Of a DNA stretch of 64,000 nucleotides, positions 57,472 through 64,000 are shown piece by piece. Under the pieces are notes generated by a model that saw nothing but the letters and a program-made list of their open reading frames with translations, searched no databases and had not been told where the DNA came from. How positions within the stretch are numbered: position 1 is the stretch's first letter; every line of letters begins with the position of its first letter. The translations under genes were made by a program, and so were the position numbers. Source of the DNA: Naegleria lovaniensis (Eukaryota > Heterolobosea > Eutetramitea > Acrasida > Naegleriidae); assembly GCF_003324165.1 (NCBI RefSeq), contig NW_025407834.1, positions 652,226 to 716,225 of the forward strand. The letters are read 5' to 3'.

Positions 57472-57996
57472 AGATTAAAAATACTCGCACATGTACTTGG
57501 AACATTTCGTATAACTGCGCCTATTTTGGTTTGGAATGACAGTTTCAAGATCAGTCCCTTAGCAGTCAAAGAAGGAAATTATTGTGAGAAAATTGAAGAG
57601 AATTTGAATGAATTGTGGAAGAATCGCGATGCTCTTTATTTCAGTGATGCAGTGATATTTTTATTTGATTCTATGAAATTGAAAGAAATCAAGTCAGAGA
57701 TCAATCTTGACACATTGGAAACCGTTGAGTTATTACCTTACTTACGTCGGGTGATGTTACAATATCCTTTTTCTCCCATTGTTCTCGTGTTCTCAGATAT
57801 TTATACTGCCAACGAGTTTGAGAATCAAATTTCTCGTACATTATTGAACTTTCCTCATGTCACTGGTGTTTATGAATATGCACAAGATAGAACAGTATTG
57901 GAGGTGGCTTGTAACAGTGTCTTGTATGGTTTGAGGAGCTGTGCACAGTTGCATGTTGCCCTCACGCAACAACGAAAAACATGTGAATTGCAGTAA
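57472..57996 (+). CDS. Unrecognised protein, 5' end unresolved (possible gene fragment)
   Basis: An open frame of about 175 codons without a good ATG, preceded by TTTTTTGATAG, a plausible splice acceptor, so an upstream exon is likely. Residues include RLKILAHVLGTFRITAPIL, a hydrophobic SDAVIFLFDS, LLPYLRRVMLQYPFSPIVLVFSD and CNSVLYGLRSCAQLHVAL. The hydrophobic-Asp-Ser then PIVLVF order faintly resembles the second half of ARF-like small GTPases, but no G-motif is present. It ends at TAA in CAGTAAGAATG, which also reads as a good splice donor, so the gene may continue or may have been cut by later insertions: the next kilobase has only repeats, then a transposon. Confidence 0.45.
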   Translation, partial: RLKILAHVLGTFRITAPILVWNDSFKISPLAVKEGNYCEKIEENLNELWKNRDALYFSDAVIFLFDSMKLKEIKSEINLDTLETVELLPYLRRVMLQYPFSPIVLVFSDIYTANEFENQISRTLLNFPHVTGVYEYAQDRTVLEVACNSVLYGLRSCAQLHVALTQQRKTCELQ

Positions 57997-58451
57997 GAAT
58001 GTACTTGTTGTTCTACTTGGATTAAAAATCAATGAGGCAAACAATATTGAGAATAACCAAGATCCATGTTTCCATGTCATGCAATGTCTCAGGTTCAAAA
58101 TCATTATTTGTTGTCGTTGTTAGGATTTTTCCACAGAGCTTGTGGTAAATCAGGTCGTTCTCTTATTTGAGGCCAAAAAACAGTTAGTTTCTAAAATCTA
58201 TTGGGAATGAGTTTGTTCCATAGAGTAGGCAGACGAATAGGTATTTAGCCAAAGAAGATCCTAAATCTAAAAGAGCAGGAATTCTAAAAGCCCCTCTTTA
58301 AGATCGGGATTGTTATCCATACCTCACACACACCAACGAAAGTAGTAGAAACTGCATTACATTCACTCCTGTTGGCGGTCGTCAGACTTTTTAGCATAGT
58401 CTTTGAGCTCCACTAGAGCCTTATGGATACCGGAAAGGCTTACCATGATGG

Positions 58452-58556
58452 TTTTTTTTGAGAGTGAAGACATCATCTCATCAAACTCAGTATTATTATA
58501 TATAAAAATTGCAATACTGAGTTTGATGAGATGGAGTCTTCACTCGCAAAAAAAAC
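58452..58556. repeat. Hairpin (MITE-like) repeat, complete copy
   Basis: Two arms of about 43 bases face each other around an AT-rich loop of about 20 bases (58494-58513). The left arm runs from a T8 run through GAGAGTGAAGAC to CATCAAACTCAGTAT; the right arm (58514-58556) is its reverse complement with about three mismatches. Transcribed, it would fold into one long stem. The left arm and loop occur again at 59030-59092. Confidence 0.85.
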
Positions 58557-59029
58557 TGGAGATTTGCTGGTCGATGAGTTGAGTGAGTCTAACACAGAAT
58601 TTGATGGATGTTGTGGAACCATTTTTTTGTTATTGGTGGTTCAAGAGAAACTCTTGAGTTTTTCAAAGCTATTCACTCCCGCTCGTCCGTTGTAGGTCCA
58701 ATTACAATTTTTTAAAGCCTTTGCAAAGCCAGTGATTCCACAGTGAAAAGGAATCTCATTGTAATTTCAGGTTGCAAAACTTTTTTTACTGGTTTTCAGT
58801 AAAGCGGTAAACTGGATTTCCAAACTAGCCATAATGAAACAATGAGACAAATGACGGAGTAAAATTGAGAAGAATTGATTTCAATGATCATTTCAATTAT
58901 CTATTTTATTGAAGTAAAGAATTGTTGAAAGAGGGGTGGAAGAAATCGCCCATCCAAGCACACAGCTAATAATTTGATTGCATCTGGATAGTAATTTCCA
59001 GAGCGTTTTGGAAATGAGGATTTCTTGGG

Positions 59030-59092
59030 TTTTTTTGAAAGTGAAGACATCATCTCATCAAACTCAGTATTATTATATATAAAAATTGCAAT
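59030..59092. repeat. Hairpin repeat, truncated copy (left arm and loop)
   Basis: About 63 bases, nearly identical to 58452-58515 in direct orientation (one clear mismatch, GAAAG for GAGAG). Identity stops right after TTGCAATA in the loop. The right arm is missing; within five bases the transposon terminal repeat begins. This suggests that the transposon inserted into the repeat. Confidence 0.85.
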
Positions 59093-59097
59093 ATCAC

Positions 59098-59152
59098 CAC
59101 AAACTACGCCTGAGCGTAAAGTGCAAAAACTGACGAAGAAAAAATTCGGCTC
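59098..59152 (+). repeat. Left terminal inverted repeat
   Basis: Starts CACAAACTACGCC and continues imperfectly to ATTCGGCTC. It pairs with 63956-64000. The outer 13 bases are identical; the inner part needs a gap of about 10 bases. Confidence 0.8.
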
Positions 59153-59251
59153 GTTTTAGTAAGTCCCGGAGTCAAAAAAAATGGAGTGATTGGTCTGTGG
59201 TGTTGTTTTCTGCTTCTCACACAAAAAAACACACCAACAACACACAACAAC

Positions 59252-60415
59252 ATGGAAGCTGAATTAGTGGTCATTGAAGAGGGTACTGTGCCTCTATACT
59301 GTGTAAGTAATTGATTATCCATATTACCACAACAACAACAACATCAAACAACAATTTCAACACCGACACTAATCTTTACCTCAGCTTGGTGTTTCTGATT
59401 GTGATTCGAGTTGCGAAACAAATAGTAATCACGTAAGTACTAGTGAATATCGTTCACCTTGTATTGATCTCAATTATATCAAGGCCTATGAATCACCAGC
59501 ATTGGATAGCCAATCCACAACGAACCAGAGTACGAACAATGTAAGTATTATGTTTGTCCATTATTCAGTAGTAACACATTTCAAGATTCCTTCATCATCA
59601 AGCATCGAGATGAACACTTCTCAGCCATCATCACCAGTAATAACTACTACCTCTACAGTATGTTTCAAATTTGTTGCAATGTGTTTGCTTAACTTGTTCA
59701 GGAATGGATCTTCACAGACGAAACTATGTCATTTCCACCTTGCTGTCTATTGCCTAGCACAAGCAGCTTCTCTGGTATTGTTGATGAGACACAATGTACG
59801 ATAACACCAAACAACAAATGTGATGATGACAATATTTCCCAACAGAGCAAAAAACGAAAATCAAGAACCACAGATGAAGCTGCTGAAGACACTCACAAGG
59901 AATATCAATTCACTTTAGAGAAAGGACTGTTTGAATTTGTACCAAAATATAATTCCTTTAAAGAAGTACCAGATGAGAAGAAACAAATTTATGGAATTAT
60001 ATGGGAACAGTTCGCCAAATGTGCAAGAAATATTATTTATCAACATCTACAGATGAGATGTTCAAACTCCATCAGCCATGAAACGGTTGGATGTTGCAAC
60101 CCAAACGTGTTTTATCTTGCTCTGAGGGGAACAAAGGCTAAATATTACCAATGGTATCAAGACATTTTGTGGAATGGCCTAAAGAAGAGACAGAAGTGCA
60201 TTCAATTCAGATTTACTGACAGTGTTCCTCCTTTAGACAAATGCAAGCATTGGTCTGAGTTGGAAATTACTCACTCACGTCTTACACGTAAATTCGGAAA
60301 GAAGATTACGAAACACAAGATGAAAATTGTATACATTTCTCTCACATGTAATGTGGAAACTAATCAAGTGTGGACATCGTTCAAGTTTGACAAAGAATTC
60401 GAGTTTGTACAATAA
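59252..60415 (+). CDS. Transposon-borne protein of unknown function
   Basis: Five exons close in phase: 59252-59302, 59385-59432, 59484-59540, 59586-59657 and 59702-60415, giving 313 residues. Four small exons of 48-72 bases precede one long exon; each has a standard GTAAGT or GTATGT donor. The N-terminus is acidic and Ser/Thr-rich, then a basic QQSKKRKSRTTDE stretch that could be a nuclear signal, and a globular part with LFEFVPKYNSFKEVPDEKK, IIWEQFAKCARNIIYQHL, YYQWYQDILWNGLKKRQK and SRLTRKFGKKITKHKMK. Aromatic and basic residues suggest nucleic-acid binding. No family was recognised. It ends 41 bases before the next ATG, both lying inside the TIRs, so it is probably an accessory factor of the element. 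Confidence 0.65.
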
Positions 60416-60455
60416 AACAATTGAATTCAATCCTCAATACTCTAAATCACAAAAA

Positions 60456-63400
60456 ATGTCATCAAATTGGAACTTTTCATCACCATCCACAAACCAAACC
60501 ACATCTAACAACAACTTTTTTGAAGGTCAATCATATGGACTTTCAAATCAAAATCACCACATATGGTGTTCCTCTCCATTATCTTCTTTCAATGTGCAAT
60601 CATCGTCATCTACTGGTTTCAGTAGCATTAATCCGGGATCTTTTCAATTTGATTCACCAAGAACATCCACACTATCTTTCGAAAGAATTTATGAAGATCT
60701 AATACAACCAAACCAATCCAATTCAATGAGCTATCAGAATATCCCTATTCAATATGGAGGATGTGAACATTTATTTCAAAATCATCAATCCTATTATCCA
60801 CAATTCAATCAGCAATACATCACACAATCTTCTCATAATTTCTCCACAACCCAACATAACCTTGACAATCCGAACACATTATCATCTCAACCTTCACAAC
60901 ATGAAACCAATCAATCAAACCAACATTCAAACACACAACAAAATACAACAATTACTTTTGTCGATGGCTTCACTCGCATAAAACAAAAGCGAGGAAGACC
61001 ACCGAGCACAGAAAACAAATTGAAAAATATTATTGATAATGCTGATCTCAATTTCTCTCAGTATAAGCTCCAAGGAGATGCTGTTATTAAATTAAAGAAC
61101 AAGAGTTTTGCGATATGTAACTCATTACATTTTAATATTGCAAATCCATCTATTGACAAGATGCAGAAAGAATTTCATCAATTCGAAAAAGAGACGAAAT
61201 CTAATGGGAAGTTGTTGTTGACATGTAAAAAAGGCAGTGAAAAAACAACCAAAAGTATGATTGAACAAGACAAATCTCAATATACAAAAAGCAAGCTCGG
61301 ATCATTACTTTGCGGAATCGAACTTTTGCTGTATAATAATGGAATTTCAAATTTCTCTGAATTTTTCGATCTATTGATTGACATGTTTCCCGATATTGTT
61401 TATCGAACATTAAGCAAACGAAAGGATTATGATGACATTGACACGAAAGTTCGAAAATTAGTCACAAACAAAAAAATACCAGAATATGACTCATATATCG
61501 AAATGTATCTAAACAAACAAGAAAAAACAAACCCTATTGCCATTAATGATTACCCAAATGATCTCGATGATCCTGTTTCATCTGAAATTAGTTCTGAAAT
61601 CGATGAAAATTTTGATGAATATGAAGAACATCAATCAAGTGAAGCAATTAATGAAACAACATCAACAATCTCACAAGAAGAACCTGTAAGCAGTAGTGTA
61701 GCTCTACAAACAAGCTCAAATGACGATGATGAAATGGATTGGGAGGACGATGATTATTCGCAAAGTGATGCTTCTTCATCGAGTGAAGAGACAAATCAAA
61801 GAAAAAAAGTGACAAAACGAAAGTTGCGAGTAGTACGGAAAAAGTTACTTGATATCCAAGCGAAAGACAAAGCCAAAATCAGTAACACTCAATATAAGGA
61901 ACTGGTGTCATCTTCAAGCTCCAAAACCACTCCTCTCTCAAGTATGTCATCAGTTCAATCTGTAGTTAGTATTAAGGCCTTAATTGAATTTAAAGGGACA
62001 CATGAGAAGAATGAAAATATTTTTTTCATCAGCCTTTATTCTTTAGTTAAATATATGATTGAATTATATGTACAATGGGTAAAACAAATATCAACAGACA
62101 AGGAATTAGCTGCTCATCTCAACGAAGAGGATAAAAATTGGAAAACAAAAATTAAGTGGTTCAAACTCAATCTCGATGGATCTAAAGGCCGTGTTACATT
62201 CGCATGCGCTCCATTAAATATGAAAAATTTTGGGAGTCCTCAATCAAGAGAAGCAGTCCATCCTGTGGCTGTTTGGAAGGGAAAAGAAAATCAACTTCGA
62301 GCAATAACTGGAATTATTCGAGTAATGATTGAATCGATGACATGTCATGGGGTGGATGTTGATGGAGTAAATCACAAGGTGGATTTTTGTGTCACAACAG
62401 ATCTTCTTTCGTTAAAGCGTATCTCTAATCTTAAATTTTCACAAATGTGTCCATATTGCAATACATTGAATACTTTTTGTGACCATTTTCACCTCGCTAG
62501 AAGCAAAGAACAGTTGGGTTGTCTGCTCGGAGTTAGTCCATTCAAAATTGTCATCTGTTTGCTCCATATGAAAGAACGAATAATGGAAAGAATATTAATT
62601 GATGCAATAATGACGAGCAACAAACGAGAAACTATTGTCAGGATCATTCGCAAGATTCCAAATCTCAATAATTTCAAAATAACTGAGAAAGGACAAAAGT
62701 TGAAGTGTTACTTAACCGGAAAACAAGTTAATTCCATTTTAAGCAATTTGAGAAGATTACGTAAGGTAATCGTTCCTCAATATATCACATTAATGAGCAA
62801 ATTTAGAAATGTGTTGAAATTACTTCAAAATGAATCCTTTTCTGAATCCGAACTTAATAACCTTCAACTCAAGCTAAATGAGATGGAAGAAGTGGTTCAA
62901 TCTCTTTATACTGATAGTGGTTCTCAAAGTTGGTATATGCATATTCTATTCCATCATGTAATTCCTTTAATCAAAGTATACGGAAATTTGGTTCACTTTG
63001 AAACACAGGGATTCGAAGGAGCACACATTGATGATGAAAGGCGTATGAAAAACACATCCAACAATGGAGGAAAGTATAATTATTTGGACAGAATGTTTCC
63101 GACATGTAAAGATCAAAGTTTGATCCAGTTCATGCTTCCGAAAATTAGGAGACTCATGGTATGTAGAGATTTGAAAATTCCCTTTCAAAACAGGCAACGA
63201 AACAATGAGAAGTACAAGCAATTTCTTGCAATACCCTACCCGATCTTCTCATTCCAAGAGGAAAATGTTGCCTTGTTGTCTTTTGTACCAGGGAAATCTC
63301 TCTCCGAAGTGTGTACCCGATGCGAAGATCACGAAGAACATGAAATAACCTCCAAATATGATCCAATTTCAAACGTTCAATATGGCAAGGACAATGCAAA

Positions 63401-63458
63401 TGACAACGACGATGAAAGCGATGCCATGAACATGTTTTCCCAAAGTTGTGATGTGTAA
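60456..63458 (+). CDS. Transposase-like protein, DDE-type candidate
   Basis: A single exon of 1000 residues. Residues 1-160 are Asn/Gln/Ser-rich; an AT-hook-like KQKRGRPPS lies near residue 179; an acidic linker follows (about 370-460), then a basic RKKVTKRKLRVVRKK. The candidate catalytic region has LNLDGSKGRVTF (Asp574), HPVAVWKGKENQ, VTTDLLSLKRISNLKF (Asp649), CPYC (Cys665, Cys668) and HFETQGFEGAH (Glu849 or Glu854). The order D-G, plain-lysine-glycine-K-E, D-L-x-x-L-x-x-I, CPxC, then a late E-H stretch matches uncharacterised eukaryotic transposon proteins I have seen in databases, among them KDZ-related groups. The ATG at 60456 follows six As. Together with flanking TIRs this should be the element's transposase. 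Confidence 0.65.
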   Translation: MSSNWNFSSPSTNQTTSNNNFFEGQSYGLSNQNHHIWCSSPLSSFNVQSSSSTGFSSINPGSFQFDSPRTSTLSFERIYEDLIQPNQSNSMSYQNIPIQYGGCEHLFQNHQSYYPQFNQQYITQSSHNFSTTQHNLDNPNTLSSQPSQHETNQSNQHSNTQQNTTITFVDGFTRIKQKRGRPPSTENKLKNIIDNADLNFSQYKLQGDAVIKLKNKSFAICNSLHFNIANPSIDKMQKEFHQFEKETKSNGKLLLTCKKGSEKTTKSMIEQDKSQYTKSKLGSLLCGIELLLYNNGISNFSEFFDLLIDMFPDIVYRTLSKRKDYDDIDTKVRKLVTNKKIPEYDSYIEMYLNKQEKTNPIAINDYPNDLDDPVSSEISSEIDENFDEYEEHQSSEAINETTSTISQEEPVSSSVALQTSSNDDDEMDWEDDDYSQSDASSSSEETNQRKKVTKRKLRVVRKKLLDIQAKDKAKISNTQYKELVSSSSSKTTPLSSMSSVQSVVSIKALIEFKGTHEKNENIFFISLYSLVKYMIELYVQWVKQISTDKELAAHLNEEDKNWKTKIKWFKLNLDGSKGRVTFACAPLNMKNFGSPQSREAVHPVAVWKGKENQLRAITGIIRVMIESMTCHGVDVDGVNHKVDFCVTTDLLSLKRISNLKFSQMCPYCNTLNTFCDHFHLARSKEQLGCLLGVSPFKIVICLLHMKERIMERILIDAIMTSNKRETIVRIIRKIPNLNNFKITEKGQKLKCYLTGKQVNSILSNLRRLRKVIVPQYITLMSKFRNVLKLLQNESFSESELNNLQLKLNEMEEVVQSLYTDSGSQSWYMHILFHHVIPLIKVYGNLVHFETQGFEGAHIDDERRMKNTSNNGGKYNYLDRMFPTCKDQSLIQFMLPKIRRLMVCRDLKIPFQNRQRNNEKYKQFLAIPYPIFSFQEENVALLSFVPGKSLSEVCTRCEDHEEHEITSKYDPISNVQYGKDNANDNDDESDAMNMFSQSCDV

Positions 63459-63655
63459 TAAATTTTTTGTTAAAAATTAAATTAAATTTTTTACTTTTTG
63501 TTGTAATTTAATTTTTCAAGTTGACATCGATTTTCACTCGAAAAAAAATGCCTTCACCTAAAGATGAGGTCGAGTATTTTAAATCACACACCTAAACTAA
63601 GATGACACAGCAACTTTGATGTAACTTAGACACCAAGTGATCAGTACAACAAAAG

Positions 63656-63883
63656 ATGGATTTTTATCGTGTAACGAGAAACTTGTTGAACGGAGTAATT
63701 ACTGTGAATGTGAGTATTATCACCAACAATCAACTAATCCTTGTATAGGACAGTTCTTCTGTGGGAAGAGAACGAGAGATGAGCGCTGAAGAGAATTGCT
63801 TTCGAAACTTTAGTAACTGGCTTTGTACAATAGGTGTGGTCTTAATCAGGAGGACACTTTTAATGAACGAACGTCAGCACTGA
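63656..63883 (+). CDS. Possible small third gene of the transposon
   Basis: Two exons, 63656-63709 and 63749-63883, joined in phase 0, would give 62 residues: MDFYRVTRNLLNGVITVN, then an acidic middle and a basic C-terminus with LIRRTLLMNERQH. The 39-base intron has GTGAGT and TATAG ends but is short. An AATAAA lies right after the stop. It is supported only by splice-like sites and the polyadenylation-like signal; it could equally be a non-coding subterminal region. Confidence 0.3.
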
Positions 63884-63955
63884 ATAAAACTTTACAAGAT
63901 TCTGAACCAATCCCGGAGTTTCTGCATTTCGTTGTCAAAAAATTTTTGCCTTTTT

Positions 63956-64000
63956 GAGTCGAATTTTTTCGCTGGCAGTTTTCTTATGGCGTAGTTTGTG
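63956..64000 (-). repeat. Right terminal inverted repeat (runs to the window edge)
   Basis: Read on the minus strand from 64000 it begins CACAAACTACGCC and continues with AAAACTG and GCGAAAAAATTCGACTC, the inverted counterpart of 59098-59152. The match reaches the last base, so a few terminal bases probably lie outside the window. Confidence 0.8.

Larger units (their letters stand above)
57997..59093. other. Non-coding stretch with hairpin repeats, flanking the transposon
   Basis: About 1.1 kb without a convincing gene on either strand. It holds a complete hairpin repeat (58452-58556) and a truncated copy (59030-59092). The rest is unique AT-rich sequence with short T runs. It could include the 3' end of the 57472 gene. 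Confidence 0.5.
59094..64000 (+). mobile_element. DNA transposon with terminal inverted repeats (right end at or just past window edge)
   Basis: The left terminus CACAAACTACGCC (59098-59110) is matched exactly by the reverse complement of the last 13 bases of the window (63988-64000), and imperfect matching continues inward (AAAACTG, GAAAAAATTCG, CTC). Both subterminal regions also hold TCCCGGAGT. Inside are a multi-exon gene, a 1000-residue transposase-like gene and a possible small gene, all on the plus strand. The left boundary is set at 59094 because the interrupted hairpin repeat ends at about 59092. The size of about 4.9 kb, the TIRs and the DDE-like protein together fit a cut-and-paste element. 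Superfamily not assigned; a target-site duplication cannot be read because the right flank is outside. Confidence 0.75.

Noticed and set aside
59104-59322. Minus-strand open frame over the left TIR
   Set aside because: Low-quality composition; it overlaps the TIR and the plus-strand exon 1 with good splice sites.
63465-63520. AT-rich inverted repeat after the transposase considered as a second terminal repeat
   Set aside because: It is a local AAATTAAATT/AATTTAATTT self-complement typical of AT-rich spacers and has no partner at the left end.

Overview
The window looks like nuclear DNA of a free-living protist, most likely a heterolobosean amoeboflagellate of the Naegleria type. It is AT-rich and gene-dense, on both strands, with intergenic gaps mostly of 50-500 bases. 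Introns are GT-AG and mostly short (about 45-100 bases, a few longer), A-rich stretches precede many start codons, and one gene has DUF4116-like repeats, a family I associate with Naegleria. The genus is inferred from style; no rRNA or mitochondrial marker is present. There are no operons; genes sit head-to-head or tail-to-tail.

0-10 kb: the 3' part of a long-chain acyl-CoA synthetase, then PDE6D, RUVBL2 (reptin), NTF2 and a large unrecognised protein. 10-13 kb: tRNA-Lys and a decayed copy of a divergent protein-kinase-like gene. 13-32 kb: a secreted subtilisin-like protease, a GST, a PPP1R36-like protein, a CCCH/RCC1 protein, a DUF2867-like protein, an EF-hand protein, a candidate FANCD2, a disordered protein, alpha-SNAP and a coiled-coil protein. 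32-35.4 kb: a second, better preserved copy of the tRNA-Lys/kinase block in inverted orientation. 35.6-57 kb: a USP25/28-like deubiquitinase, TMEM18, a PH/coiled-coil protein, an N-terminally membrane-anchored protein, the DUF4116-like repeat protein, an SLC35F transporter, a mitochondrial Leu/Glu-dehydrogenase-family enzyme, a Ser-rich protein and a 7TM receptor-like protein. 57.5-58 kb: an unrecognised gene or gene fragment.

58-64 kb is the accessory part. A 105-bp hairpin repeat occurs once whole and once as a half. The half copy stops a few bases before an apparent DNA transposon of about 4.9 kb that fills the rest of the window. Its ends share CACAAACTACGCC in inverted orientation (left at 59098, right ending at the last base, 64000) plus a longer imperfect inverted repeat. 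Inside are a multi-exon gene of unknown function, a 1000-residue transposase-like protein with candidate acidic residues, a CPYC motif and an AT-hook, and a possible small third gene. This three-gene element is the best candidate for an undescribed system here.

Splice models were built by hand from GT/AG sites and reading phase. Several breaks that first looked like frameshifts disappear when short introns are allowed; the remaining ones are flagged.
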